64,000 bases of DNA from the NCBI GenBank assembly GCA_040222235.1, contig JAVKDO010000143.1:62001-126000 (forward strand). The letters are read 5' to 3'. Both the position numbers and the translations under genes were made by a program. Origin of the DNA: UBA6059 sp040222235. GTDB lineage: Bacteria; Bacteroidota; Bacteroidia; Cytophagales; Cyclobacteriaceae. Positions 51,368 through 60,196 of the stretch are shown here, piece after piece. The notes beneath the pieces are model-generated. The model did no database searches. It worked only from the letters and a program-made list of their open reading frames with translations, and had not been told where the DNA came from. Numbering within the stretch: the stretch's first letter is position 1; every line of letters begins with the position of its first letter.

Positions 51368-52156
51368 ATGATGACAGACCTTTATCGATTCCTATCGCTG
51401 CATGTATGGGGCAACCTACCGGCCTCATGGCAGAGAGCACTTTCTCAGCTGTACGCAGGCATCTACAATCAGCCGTGGACCAGGCACGTAATACCGGCCT
51501 ACAGTCGAGTGCACTACAAGGACCCTTCCTATCTGGACTTGTTTTCCCCTGCCAGTGGCGCTTCAACCTATCAGAGCTTTCAGGATTTTTTCACTCGCCG
51601 CTATCAAGAGCTACCGCAAATCAAGTCTAAAGCAGCTTGGCCGTGTGAAGGGCTGATTTGTGACTATGGTATCATCGATCAACTTGATCAGATTAATATC
51701 AAAGGCGAGAAAAAAGAAGTCAGGGTCATCTTTGGCCGATCACAGAACGAAATACCTTCGGATTACTACTTCACCAATGTCTTTCTGCATAACAATAACT
51801 ATCACCGCATCCACGCGCCTGTGACAGGCGAGATTCTGGACATAGAGCACATTCGAGGTGAGCTTGTTTTGCTGAGGCCTTGGGTTTACAAAAATGACCC
51901 GTCACTTCCCGCACTCCGCAACGAACGTGTCAATGTGACCCTGAAGGACGGAGAAGGACGAAAGTGGTACGTCTCTATAGTCGGTGGGCCAGCCGTAGGC
52001 ACAATCCTCTTGGACGAAAACACTCAAGTGGGTAACACTGTCAATCAGATTCAGGAACTCGGCACCTTCTTGCTTGGCTCTACCTGCTGCATTGCGTCTC
52101 CTCTACCGATTTCTAGAAGTGTCGGAGAGACCGTTTATATGGGCGAGGAGTACTAA
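51368..52156 (+). CDS. Phosphatidylserine decarboxylase proenzyme family protein
   Basis: This is a 263-residue (from ATG 51368; 51371 also possible) pyruvoyl enzyme precursor that converts phosphatidylserine to phosphatidylethanolamine. The front SFQDFFTRRYQELP and the middle NNNYHRIHAPVTGEI fit the family. The self-cleavage site is the LGST motif, here LLGSTCCIAS with Ser238, which would become the pyruvoyl group. Acting at the cytoplasmic membrane, it supplies a main phospholipid. The protein follows a 130-base gap without a clear promoter. Confidence 0.92.
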   Translation: MMTDLYRFLSLHVWGNLPASWQRALSQLYAGIYNQPWTRHVIPAYSRVHYKDPSYLDLFSPASGASTYQSFQDFFTRRYQELPQIKSKAAWPCEGLICDYGIIDQLDQINIKGEKKEVRVIFGRSQNEIPSDYYFTNVFLHNNNYHRIHAPVTGEILDIEHIRGELVLLRPWVYKNDPSLPALRNERVNVTLKDGEGRKWYVSIVGGPAVGTILLDENTQVGNTVNQIQELGTFLLGSTCCIASPLPISRSVGETVYMGEEY

Positions 52157-52256
52157 AGCTTTCGAAGCGTATTCTGGACATCTCTTTGTGATATCATTTA
52201 GAGCCACGATTGAAATAGGCAAACAATAATTCAAAATTGACGGTTAAAAGAAGGTC

Positions 52257-52487
52257 ATGAAAAACATCAAGTTTCCGATCATCTTCGCCACGCTCTATCT
52301 ATTCGTCTACAGCATTGGACCTTTTGTAGGAGCCCCCGAAAAACTGATTATCACGATGTTTCTGTTCCTACCAATCGTGACGATTTGGATGGTAATCCGT
52401 ATCCTCAAAGATGGAGAGGACTCCCCGCTAGAGTTCAATGAAGGGCATCTGTATGAGGATCTACCCCAGTTCCAAAAGCCGCATTAA
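52257..52487 (+). CDS. Small membrane protein, unknown
   Basis: This is a 76-residue protein with two predicted membrane helices (residues 6-25 and 28-49) and a short acidic cytoplasmic tail (EFNEGHLYEDLPQFQKPH). It stops 2 bases before the opposing cupin gene ends. I do not know the family. Confidence 0.7.
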   Translation: MKNIKFPIIFATLYLFVYSIGPFVGAPEKLIITMFLFLPIVTIWMVIRILKDGEDSPLEFNEGHLYEDLPQFQKPH

Positions 52488-52489
52488 TC

Positions 52490-52813
52490 CTAGCTATACT
52501 CCGGCCTGACCGGGCTGAAGACATCAGTAATTTTACAATCAGTGATCGCTCGTCCACTGTGTGGAACATTAGAGGGAATGACCACAGGCTGACCTGGACT
52601 TAGTATTTGGGTTTCCCCATCGACGGTTAATTCAAACTCCCCCTCGTAAACCGTGGCGACCTGCTCATGGATATGATGATGTTCAGGCAGTATACTACCC
52701 CTTTTGACTTCCCAGTAGGCCATGGTCACATGCTCACCATGAATGAATTTGCCGTGAAAGCCTGGGATCAATTCTTCAGAATCAAGATGGCCAAGGTTGT
52801 TGAATATTTTCAT
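52490..52813 (-). CDS. Cupin-domain protein
   Basis: I start at ATG 52813 (MKIFNNLGHLD); the longer frame uses TTG at 52855. The 107-residue product is a single cupin barrel with metal-ligand motifs: PEHHHIHEQVATVYEGEFEL (His-His-His, His, Glu) and QPVVIPSNVPHSGRA (late His). Such proteins bind metal and small ligands; some act in sugar or aromatic metabolism. The substrate is not inferable. It is divergent from the LytS kinase gene. Confidence 0.9.
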   Translation of the reverse strand: MKIFNNLGHLDSEELIPGFHGKFIHGEHVTMAYWEVKRGSILPEHHHIHEQVATVYEGEFELTVDGETQILSPGQPVVIPSNVPHSGRAITDCKITDVFSPVRPEYS

Positions 52814-52903
52814 TTGTGGGTTTAAAGTAGTCGTTCTCGGGTTAAAAATAGTCAATCCCCCTAAATCACAACTGTGCAGCTAGTGCCATCGTTGGATGTA
52901 AGA

Positions 52904-53983
52904 ATGCAACTTTTGAAGCAACCCCACCTTGACAAATGGCTGAACAGTAGGCCCGCGCTACATATCTCATTTTGGATATCCTACTATATATACAGAGTCC
53001 TGATCTACGGAGGTGTAGTCAATACGTGGGAAAATGTTGCTTATGTACAGGCATTTGAGCTACTGCTCAAAATACCTGTAGTCTATATCAACCTATATAT
53101 TTTCCTGCCTCACTTTCTAGGTCAGAAGAAGATTCTATATTTCTGTGTAGCCAACATCTTGCTGATAGCCCTAGCTACATTTCTCCAGACTTTCATTATC
53201 AAGTTTTGTATGTCTATTGGTATATACACTTACGCTCCTGACAGTTACTTAATGTCACCTTGGAAATTCTTAAGTAGAGCTAATCATTTCTTTACCATTG
53301 CTAGCGCAACGGTGATCATCAAAGTGCTGAAAGATTTCTATTTCAATCAGCAAAACACTCAAAAGCTGGAACGTGAAAAGCTCGAAACAGAATTGAAGTT
53401 TCTGAGAAGCCAGATCAACCCTCACTTCTTCTTCAATACCTTGAATAACCTATACTCACTTGTTGAAAGAAAGGATGAAAAGGCAGGACCTACTTTGCTC
53501 AAGCTAAGTGAGCTAATGTCCTACATCATTTATGAAGCTTCCAACAAATGTGTTATTCTCAAAAAAGAGGTCGAGAACCTGGAAAACTTTATTTCTCTTG
53601 AGCGGCTAAGGTACTCGAGACTAGAGGTTGACTTTATCATACCTGACGACTTTGGCAAAGCCAAAATTGCTCCCTTGCTGCTGCTTCCATTTTTGGAAAA
53701 CGCTTTCAAACATGGAATTGGTAAGGAAAAGACACGCAATTGGATAAAAGCTGAGCTACGGCTGAATGGGCAAAAACTTGAGTATTCGGTCAAAAATGCA
53801 GCATCGTTTCAAGATAGGGCTGAAAAAACGACACAAAGAGGGATAGGGCTAGAAAATCTTCGTAGAAGGCTAGAGCTTCTGTATCCTGATGGCTTTGCTC
53901 TCAGAACCGAAGAGCACGAAGAAACGTATGAAGCTTCATTGGTACTTGACCTTTCAAAGTATACTCAGTCAGATGAAAATTAA
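52904..53983 (+). CDS. LytS-type sensor histidine kinase
   Basis: I favour ATG 52904; a GTG at 52874 would add ten residues. The N-terminal region has about four membrane segments (residues 15-150) with no separate sensor domain. The kinase core is the His_kinase/LytS type: LKFLRSQINPHFFFNTLNN with the phospho-acceptor His, and a minimal ATPase domain with LLPFLENAFKHGI and GIGLENLRRRLELLYP. It would phosphorylate the LytTR regulator whose start lies inside its last 11 bases. The signal is unknown. Confidence 0.92.
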   Translation: MQLLKQPHLDKWLNSRPALHISFWISYYIYRVLIYGGVVNTWENVAYVQAFELLLKIPVVYINLYIFLPHFLGQKKILYFCVANILLIALATFLQTFIIKFCMSIGIYTYAPDSYLMSPWKFLSRANHFFTIASATVIIKVLKDFYFNQQNTQKLEREKLETELKFLRSQINPHFFFNTLNNLYSLVERKDEKAGPTLLKLSELMSYIIYEASNKCVILKKEVENLENFISLERLRYSRLEVDFIIPDDFGKAKIAPLLLLPFLENAFKHGIGKEKTRNWIKAELRLNGQKLEYSVKNAASFQDRAEKTTQRGIGLENLRRRLELLYPDGFALRTEEHEETYEASLVLDLSKYTQSDEN

Positions 53984-54650
53984 CTGCGCGATCGTAGACG
54001 ATGAGCCATTGGCGCTCGACTTACTTGAGCATTTCGTAGCGAAAGTGCCGTACCTTCATTTGGTTGGTCGATGTGACAATGCGCTTGAAGCCGCGGAACT
54101 TATCCGCCATAAGCCGATAGACCTTCTACTACTCGACATACAGATGCCGGATGTGAGTGGAATAAGCTTCATTAAGACCATGAGCTCTCCACCGCAGGTC
54201 ATTTTTACTACAGCCTACCGGGAATTTGCTGTAGAAAGCTATGAGCTCAATGCAGTTGACTATTTGGTCAAGCCTTTCGCATTCGAGCGCTTCCTACAAG
54301 CCGTTGACAAGCTCTCTGTCTCAACAGATTCTTCTTCGGGCGATCACAACCTCTTGATTAAAGCTGAGAACAAGACTTTTAAAGTCCCACTACAAGACAT
54401 TACCTACCTAGAGAGCATTAACGAAACTGTAGTTATTCACGGTAGTGAACGACCCATCACCTCCTATCAACCTTTGAGTTATTTCGAAAAACAGCTCCCC
54501 AGCGATCAGGCGGTGCGTATTCACCGTTCCTTCCTTGTCATGCGAGACCGTGTAAACGCCTTCGATCATAGCACCATATATATTGATGGAACAGAGCTAC
54601 CAATCGGGAGAACCTACAAGGAGGGAGTAGTAGCGGCTCTCCAGAGTTAA
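53973..54650 (+). CDS. LytTR-family response regulator
   Basis: I place the start at ATG 53973 (MKINCAIVDDEPLALDLL), overlapping the kinase end by 11 bases; the longer frame is an artefact. The receiver domain has the acidic DDE at 9-11, phosphorylated Asp in LLLLDIQMPDVSG, and TAYREFAVESY plus the Lys in YLVKPFAFERF. The LytTR DNA-binding domain occupies residues 130-225 (IKAENKTFKVPLQDITYLES, RIHRSFLVMRDRV). It works as a pair with LytS and typically controls envelope or surface genes. Confidence 0.94.
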   Translation: MKINCAIVDDEPLALDLLEHFVAKVPYLHLVGRCDNALEAAELIRHKPIDLLLLDIQMPDVSGISFIKTMSSPPQVIFTTAYREFAVESYELNAVDYLVKPFAFERFLQAVDKLSVSTDSSSGDHNLLIKAENKTFKVPLQDITYLESINETVVIHGSERPITSYQPLSYFEKQLPSDQAVRIHRSFLVMRDRVNAFDHSTIYIDGTELPIGRTYKEGVVAALQS

Positions 54651-54774
54651 GCCATCCCCACAAACTGAGGCTGATCAACAGCGTACTCGGTGTGAGACCT
54701 GTCGTTTGGGGATTCTTTGAAAACCCAGATTCGATATGGCGTTTTCATCATCAACACCAAAATATAAAGCGAAG

Positions 54775-55077
54775 ATGAAACGAATATTTTTTACACTAGG
54801 GCTGGCTGTATCCTTGATTCTGATAAGTGAGCCAACTGAAGCAAAACCAAAAAAGAAGAGGCTACTTGGATACTGGATCGTGCAGGATCACGTGAGTGGT
54901 AGAGCCGATGCGTTAGTGAGGTTTTACAACTCCGCTGACAGCCTTGTCTTTGAGCAAAATTTGGGGAAAAAACAGATCGCGCTTAACCCGCGCAATGTGA
55001 AAAAGCTAAATAAAGAGTTAAAAAACTACCGAAAAAGCCAACGAACAAAAGAGAAGTTCATGATTACTAAACTGTAA
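54775..55077 (+). CDS. Small secreted basic protein, unknown
   Basis: I start at ATG 54775, which gives a signal peptide ending SEPTEAK; the longer frame from 54736 lacks one. The mature 77-residue part is rich in Lys and Arg (RNVKKLNKELKNYRKSQR) and starts LLGYWIVQDHVSG. I recognise no family. It follows the LytTR gene by 120 bases and has a terminator after it. Confidence 0.65.
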   Translation: MKRIFFTLGLAVSLILISEPTEAKPKKKRLLGYWIVQDHVSGRADALVRFYNSADSLVFEQNLGKKQIALNPRNVKKLNKELKNYRKSQRTKEKFMITKL

Positions 55078-55092
55078 TTTGCTTCATGGACA

Positions 55093-55120
55093 GAAGGGCT
55101 TGAGTAGGATTGGGCCCTTC
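55093..55120 (+). terminator. Intrinsic terminator between convergent genes
   Basis: GAAGGGC (55093-55099) and GCCCTTC (55114-55120) form a perfect 7-bp stem with a 14-base loop, followed by ATTTACTTTT. It lies between the convergent genes ending at 55077 and 55123. Confidence 0.55.
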
Positions 55121-55122
55121 AT

Positions 55123-55608
55123 TTACTTTTCAAAGGGTTTCTTCTTCCCGGATTCCAGCTTTTCCTTGGTAAGTAGCAGCCGCTTCTCTTTGGTCTCAGG
55201 TCGCTTGGCTTCCTCAATCCATCGAGCATACTCTTTCCTGTTGGTGTAAGAGAGACTATTGTAAAATGACTGCAAATCAGTATTTTGATCCAAAAGGGAT
55301 TGCAACTCTTCAGGCACCTCTACCAATCTTTCCTGAAGATCTCGCATTAAAGTGACCTGCACAATATCACCCACACCCTTCCCTATTTTCTTTCGGATAT
55401 CTTTTCGCAATAATAGAAAATGGCCTTGACCCATGTTGACTAGGGAACCCCGATACTCAACACCATCAAAGGCGGCCTTAACCTTGACCTGGCCCTTTGT
55501 TCCAAAGGTACTCGGCACATCAAATGGAAGATCCACCCAGGAGGCACCTGGCATATCAGAGCTTCCTAGAATTTCTGCCGTCCAATCGAACTTAGGTGAG
55601 TCTGACAC
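55123..55608 (-). CDS. DUF1905 / YdeI-type protein
   Basis: This is a 161-residue protein starting at GTG (55608) inside the end of the preceding gene (17-base overlap). The first 95 residues match DUF1905 (ASWVDLPFDVPSTFGTKGQVKVKA and HFLLLRKDIRKKIGK), and the rest is the bacteriocin-resistance YdeI/OmpD-associated helix pair (FYNSLSYTNRKEYARWIEEAKRPETKEKRL). A role in metal or redox stress has been suggested for relatives; it is unproven. It probably forms an operon with the 94-residue gene before it. Confidence 0.88.
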   Translation of the reverse strand: MSDSPKFDWTAEILGSSDMPGASWVDLPFDVPSTFGTKGQVKVKAAFDGVEYRGSLVNMGQGHFLLLRKDIRKKIGKGVGDIVQVTLMRDLQERLVEVPEELQSLLDQNTDLQSFYNSLSYTNRKEYARWIEEAKRPETKEKRLLLTKEKLESGKKKPFEK

Positions 55609-55876
55609 GATGAGGGCTTGTCTTGGGTATTCGCTCGATCAATTTACGTGCTTCCAGGTCTAGCTTGACGGTTACCACATACCAAACCACTTTACCCTCA
55701 AACTGGTCTCGCAAGATTTCTTCTGCACTTTTGACTAGGCCGTCAAGAGTGGCCTCCTCGAATTCTTCAAGGGTGGCGATAATAGCAGATTTGATCTGCT
55801 CATACTTCTTCAAGTCAATTCTTGTGCCCTGCTTCCCTTGTGGGTGCATGGTCATGATTTTCTCAGCGTCTGCCAT
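55592..55876 (-). CDS. DUF6958-like small protein
   Basis: This is a 94-residue protein with EKIMTMHPQGKQGTRIDLKKYE at the front and a winged-helix-like part (EATLDGLVKSAEEIL, VVWYVVTVKLDLEARKLIERIP). From memory this matches the DUF6958 family. Its stop lies 17 bases past the start of the DUF1905 gene, so the two are coupled. Function is unknown; the end of the domain looks DNA-binding. Confidence 0.75.
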   Translation of the reverse strand: MADAEKIMTMHPQGKQGTRIDLKKYEQIKSAIIATLEEFEEATLDGLVKSAEEILRDQFEGKVVWYVVTVKLDLEARKLIERIPKTSPHRVRLT

Positions 55877-55910
55877 TGGCTTTCAAATTCAATAATAAAA
55901 ACACCATTTT

Positions 55911-56663
55911 CTAGATTACCATGAATACAGCTGCTATGAGCGTCATTACAATGATAAAGTAGCGATAAGCCTTCTCGGGAATTTGCCTCGTGATCAATAT
56001 GCCCAGACCTGCTCCCACGGCAATAAATGGTAGGGTTGTGAGGTTCAAAAGAAATGAATCCAGCGTAATCGTTTCCCATACAAACACATGAAAAGGAATC
56101 TTGAACCAATTGATCACCATGAAAAACCAAGCAGCTGTACCTATGAAAGAGTTTTTAGGCAGCTTCATAGATAGCAAGTAGAGTGCCATTACCGATCCAG
56201 CAAGATTACCCACCATCGTGGTAAACCCTCCGGCCATACCCATCAATATGGCGAACCAGTAATAGTCAGGTACGTGCTCTTTGTTGCCTTGCTCCAGCCA
56301 AAGCATGATTGCGACACTACCGAAAATGATAATCGCCATGATCAGTCGGAAAGCTTCGTCATCGATATAAGCACCCGTGACTGTACCCAATACAACACCC
56401 ACTGCAGCCCAAGGGAACAGTTTTTTAAGGTGTGGCCAACTTGCGTGCTTGTGATAGTAGATCACCCCGAAAACATCGGCCAAAGACAATATCGGCAAGA
56501 GTAGTCCGCTCGATAGTTTACCTCCGAAAATGGAGGCTAACAGGGGGACTGCAATCATACCAGACCCATGGACACCTGTTTTAGCCGTGCCTATTAATAC
56601 CGCAACTAATGTGATGATGCCTACTTGATAGTAGGTGAGTTCGAAAGAGAGGAATTGGATCAA
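55911..56663 (-). CDS. TSUP family (TauE/SafE) sulfite or sulfonate transporter
   Basis: This is a 250-residue integral membrane protein with about eight helices and the TSUP repeats (GTAKTGVHGSGMIAVPLLA near the start and GMAGGFTTMVGNLAGSVMAL in the second half). The family moves sulfite, sulfonates or sulfur-containing anions across the inner membrane. The start is TTG at 56663, overlapping the stop of the MBL gene (TTGA). The pairing with a metallo-beta-lactamase-fold protein is notable because some such hydrolases act on sulfur compounds, but here no substrate can be named. Confidence 0.9.
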   Translation of the reverse strand: MIQFLSFELTYYQVGIITLVAVLIGTAKTGVHGSGMIAVPLLASIFGGKLSSGLLLPILSLADVFGVIYYHKHASWPHLKKLFPWAAVGVVLGTVTGAYIDDEAFRLIMAIIIFGSVAIMLWLEQGNKEHVPDYYWFAILMGMAGGFTTMVGNLAGSVMALYLLSMKLPKNSFIGTAAWFFMVINWFKIPFHVFVWETITLDSFLLNLTTLPFIAVGAGLGILITRQIPEKAYRYFIIVMTLIAAVFMVI

Positions 56664-57550
56664 GCCTGCTCGCCCTTCTTTTTCCAGTAGCGAAGCAGCC
56701 CTGCCACACTCATCCAGGAAGGATTGGCAGCTTCATATTGCTGGATTTCCTGTTCACCAAGTCCACCAGCTCTCAGTTGGCCTGCCACATATTTCATAAA
56801 GTCGGGAGTCACTTCTTCCATAGATCGACCTTCGTCAAAAGGTGTCTTCATCCAATTGGCCCAGTCCCAAAGAATAGACTCCAAGCTGTCGAGGTGATCA
56901 TCCACAGCTGTGGTAGCATCAAAATGAGTGAGGTATAGTGTTGCTGGATTTATTTTTCTGATCAGGTTGATGCTAGCCACCCAGTGTTCAATATTTATAT
57001 CGGGTGGTGGGCAGGGCGGCACGACGATTCCCTTATCAATTTTGACACCTGCGACATCTCCGGTGAAGAGACTATCGCCCATCTGCCAGGCGATGTGGTG
57101 CTTGGCGTGCCCTGGAGTATGCCATGCTTTGAGCTGCAGGTTGCCCAAGTCAAATATTTCTTCATCCGCCACTTCGTAAAGCTGATCTGTCGGAATGGCA
57201 TTCATTTCGCCCCACAGCTCATCCATCTTGTCCTGATAAATACGTCGAGCGGATTCCATTAATCTAGAGGGGTCCTCCATGTTCTTAGCTCCGAAGGGGT
57301 GGACGTAGATAGTTGCACCATTTTTGGCGAATGCCCAAGCTGCCCCGGCATGATCTAGATGAATATGGGTCAGAAAGACCTTCTTGATATCTGAAAGTTG
57401 ATACCCATATTGCGATAGCCCCTTCTCTAAATACCCAATGGTCGAGTGTGGTCCTGTCTCTACCAGTACTGGCCCCTCATCTGTCTCAATGAGATAGCTG
57501 GCAATCGTATGTTCGTGTCCGAGGAAATGTAGATCTATCGCATGAATCAT
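56660..57550 (-). CDS. MBL-fold metallo-hydrolase
   Basis: I start at ATG 57550 (MIHAIDLHFLGHEH); the longer frame adds 17 non-conserved residues. The 296-residue protein has the metal motif LTHIHLDHAG, a later His in TPGHAKHHIAWQM and Asp in SLFTGDVAGV, then LYLTHFD. It is a cytosolic hydrolase of the glyoxalase II/lactonase group; substrate unknown. Its promoter is at 57571-57602, and the TSUP gene overlaps its end, so the two form an operon. Confidence 0.92.
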   Translation of the reverse strand: MIHAIDLHFLGHEHTIASYLIETDEGPVLVETGPHSTIGYLEKGLSQYGYQLSDIKKVFLTHIHLDHAGAAWAFAKNGATIYVHPFGAKNMEDPSRLMESARRIYQDKMDELWGEMNAIPTDQLYEVADEEIFDLGNLQLKAWHTPGHAKHHIAWQMGDSLFTGDVAGVKIDKGIVVPPCPPPDINIEHWVASINLIRKINPATLYLTHFDATTAVDDHLDSLESILWDWANWMKTPFDEGRSMEEVTPDFMKYVAGQLRAGGLGEQEIQQYEAANPSWMSVAGLLRYWKKKGEQA

Positions 57551-57570
57551 AGCAGAAATATTATTTTTGG

Positions 57571-57602
57571 CAAAGATACTTACATGGAGCCCGTGAGACA
57601 AT
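57571..57602 (-). promoter_or_regulatory. Promoter of the MBL-TSUP operon
   Basis: On the minus strand ATTG (57602-57599), a 20-base spacer, then TATCTTTG (57578-57571) matches the Bacteroidota promoter with one mismatch in the -33 element. The start codon lies 20 bases downstream. Confidence 0.5.
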
Positions 57603-57686
57603 TGCAGAAGTCACTGCGTCTGTCTGCTCCCTTATCAGAAATCGGAATCACACCAAAGACTAGACTTTATCTACAACGAACCCATT

Positions 57687-58172
57687 ATGAGCAAAGATTA
57701 TTTCCAGGACCATATGCCAGAGAATGTGTGTTTTGGCTGTGGTATTCAAAACCCGCAGGGACTGCAAATCAAAAGTTACTGGGAAGGTGACGAGGCGGTG
57801 CTTGACTGGGAGTCTAAGGAGGAATATCACGGCTGGGCAGACCTAATGAACGGAGGTATCATGGCAACTCTCATCGACTGCCACTGTATGGGAGCAGCTA
57901 TGGCCTATGCCTATAAGGTAGAGGATCGATCAATGGATACGCATCCGGAGTACCGATACGCCACCGGCACCCTCAATGTCAAGTACTTGAAGCCCACGCC
58001 CAATCGAAAGGTGCAACTACGTGCGAAGATCATGGAAATGAAAGGTAAAAAGACAGTGCTTTGGTGTGACTTTTATTCTGATGAGGGTGTGAAGACAGCC
58101 GAGGCGGAAGTAGTGGCCATAAGGGTGTTTGACGGTAGCCAAGCAGAAGCGGGCAATGCATTCAAGAATTAA
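57687..58172 (+). CDS. PaaI-type hotdog thioesterase
   Basis: This is a 161-residue acyl-CoA thioesterase of the hotdog fold. CFGCGIQNPQGLQI opens it (the CxxC suits a structural metal or a redox switch, both unproven). The core EEYHGWADLMNGGIMATLIDCH holds the active-site Gly-Gly and Asp, and TGTLNVKYLKPTP the dimer strand. It would hydrolyse short or aromatic acyl-CoA. It overlaps the end of the minus-strand SdpI-like gene by 11 bases. Confidence 0.9.
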   Translation: MSKDYFQDHMPENVCFGCGIQNPQGLQIKSYWEGDEAVLDWESKEEYHGWADLMNGGIMATLIDCHCMGAAMAYAYKVEDRSMDTHPEYRYATGTLNVKYLKPTPNRKVQLRAKIMEMKGKKTVLWCDFYSDEGVKTAEAEVVAIRVFDGSQAEAGNAFKN

Positions 58173-58479
58173 GCCCTTTCAGTTTCCGCTCAGTAATCAG
58201 TATTACAACAATGCCGAACCCAAACCCAATAAAAAGGTTCACTAATCGAGCATACTCAAATGCTGAACCTTCGAAATAATACCCACCAGCCAGAGCACTC
58301 AAACCTGAGAGGATAAATAGTGGGCCAGCGGTGCGATGAGCTGTTTTCCAATGATCGAGACTCCTTTTAGCAGCCTTACCCCAATACCCATACATGTCAT
58401 TAGGTTTTTTGGGAGGACTAAAAGTGAAGAATAGCCCGATCACCAATTGAATGAAACCAAGAAAATAATAATCGAACAT
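58162..58479 (-). CDS. SdpI-like small membrane protein
   Basis: I start at ATG 58479, overlapping the amidohydrolase stop (TGATG). The 105-residue protein has three membrane helices and the loop YGYWGKAAKRSLDHWKTAHR, which resembles the SdpI signature (Gly-Tyr-Arg...Trp...Ala-Asn). SdpI proteins give immunity to the Bacillus SdpC toxin; in Bacteroidota the role is unknown. The match is partial. Confidence 0.65.
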   Translation of the reverse strand: MFDYYFLGFIQLVIGLFFTFSPPKKPNDMYGYWGKAAKRSLDHWKTAHRTAGPLFILSGLSALAGGYYFEGSAFEYARLVNLFIGFGFGIVVILITERKLKGLNS

Positions 58480-60029
58480 CAATCTCTTTTGAGTATCTCA
58501 CCAGCCAAAACACCATTGTATCGACCATTGTCAATGGCAACTTCACCATTGACAAGCACATAATCGATTCCCGAGGCAATTTGTTCCGGCTTTTCGAAAG
58601 TGGCATTATCACGAATAGTTTCTGGATCGATGATCACGATATCCGCGAAATATCCTTCTTTGATTTGTCCTCTTTCTTTGATTTTGAACGTTTCGGCGAC
58701 TTGCCCTGAACTGGCTACAACCATTCGCCCCATGGAGATGATTGAATCTTCAATGACGTATTTCCTGAACTTGCGGGGGTAAGTACCATACTTCCTAGGG
58801 TGCCCGGCAGACCCATCCGAACCGGTCATACACCAAGGTTGTGCCATCAACAGGGCAATATCCTCCTCCGTCATATTAAAGCTAGCAACAGAAGCATCGC
58901 CTGCCTTGATGATTTTGATGGCCGCTTCTATGGGTTCAATACGCCACTCTTTCGACAAGTCCTCTAGTGTCTGACCGATCCATTCTGGAGTGCCACTTCT
59001 TGTTATGAGTAAGGAAGAGGCACCTCCCCTGCGCCTCAAATTGTCTTTCATCTCGGTCCTGATGAGCTGACCCGTCACCTCGTCATCAATGCGCTTGATC
59101 ATTTCTTCGGTTCCGCCAGCGCGTGCCCAGTTAGGGAAAGTACTTCCGCCTACGCTCGTGCCACTAGCCACATAGGGATATTGATTGGCGGTGATGTCTA
59201 TGCCCGCTGCTCGTGCAGAGTCATATAGCGCAATGATCTCAGGTGCCATATCCCAGACATCCACGCCAAGTGCCTTGAGATGTGAAATGTGCACGGGCAA
59301 TTTTGCCTCAGCACCGATCCGAATTACCTCTCTGATTGAGTTCAGCAACCCGATAGAGTAACTGCTCTCATCACGCTGATGGGTATCATATACGCCACCA
59401 TAGCTGCTGACTATTTTTGCTAAGTCGATTACCTCTTCTGTGGATGCGTAGTTGCCAGGAGTATAGTAGAGTCCGGTGGACATCCCCAATGCCCCATCTT
59501 CCATGGCTTGTGTTACGATCTCGCGCATCTCTTCCATTTCCTCATCACTTGGAGGACGATTTTCCATACCCATAGCGACCCTTCTTACATTGCCGTGCCC
59601 GAGAAGCACGCCGACATTGGTGCCCGCACCTGACTGACCCCACTGCTTCATGGCTCGACCTACCGGAATAGGGCTCCTACCGTCATTCCCAATGATTACC
59701 GTAGTGACGCCCTGACTCAGAAACGGCAGGTTGTGTCTAGTCACAGAGTCATTAAGGTCTTGCGTAGAGTGCGTGTGCGGGTCAATGAAGCCTGGTGATA
59801 CCACTTTGCCACTAGCATCAATAATTTGCTCCGCTTTGAGATTGTATTCACTCCCGTCACCAGCGTAGATGATTTTATCATCCTTGATAGCTACAGTCCA
59901 AGGTTTGGCAGACTCATCAACACCATCATAAACTTCGCCACCTTCGATGATTATGTCGGCTTCCAATACCGACTTAGAAGTACAGGATACGATTAAAAAA
60001 ATGATAGAAAGAAAATACAATCGTCGCAT
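58479..60029 (-). CDS. N-acyl-D-amino-acid deacylase (D-aminoacylase) lipoprotein
   Basis: This is a 516-residue amidohydrolase with a lipoprotein signal (LIVSC, Cys16), so it acts in the envelope. Metal motifs are PHTHSTQDLND, the HGNVR segment, THQRDES and HISHLKALGVD. TGSDGSAGHPRKYGTYPR is the late D-aminoacylase signature, with Gly-Ser replacing the usual Ser-Cys in some relatives. It could release D-amino acids from N-acyl forms, such as those made from peptidoglycan peptides. The start ATG has a typical lipoprotein signal. It runs into the SdpI-like gene. Confidence 0.9.
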   Translation of the reverse strand: MRRLYFLSIIFLIVSCTSKSVLEADIIIEGGEVYDGVDESAKPWTVAIKDDKIIYAGDGSEYNLKAEQIIDASGKVVSPGFIDPHTHSTQDLNDSVTRHNLPFLSQGVTTVIIGNDGRSPIPVGRAMKQWGQSGAGTNVGVLLGHGNVRRVAMGMENRPPSDEEMEEMREIVTQAMEDGALGMSTGLYYTPGNYASTEEVIDLAKIVSSYGGVYDTHQRDESSYSIGLLNSIREVIRIGAEAKLPVHISHLKALGVDVWDMAPEIIALYDSARAAGIDITANQYPYVASGTSVGGSTFPNWARAGGTEEMIKRIDDEVTGQLIRTEMKDNLRRRGGASSLLITRSGTPEWIGQTLEDLSKEWRIEPIEAAIKIIKAGDASVASFNMTEEDIALLMAQPWCMTGSDGSAGHPRKYGTYPRKFRKYVIEDSIISMGRMVVASSGQVAETFKIKERGQIKEGYFADIVIIDPETIRDNATFEKPEQIASGIDYVLVNGEVAIDNGRYNGVLAGEILKRD

Positions 60030-60196
60030 AGGTCGGGCTTTTGCTCAAATTAGGAATTGACACCCTATGATCAAAGGAGAGTTTGATGAGAAGAGGAATT
60101 CATGTGGACATGATCTGTAGAGCCTAATTCATATCCAATGTGGCTTGTAACAATATCGGACTGCTTGAATACACGGGCTTTCGTTAGCTTAGGTCT

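Noticed and set aside
54654..54713. Long hairpin ATCCCC...GGGGAT after the LytTR gene
   Set aside because: The loop is about 40 bases and the stem is interrupted, so termination is not convincing.
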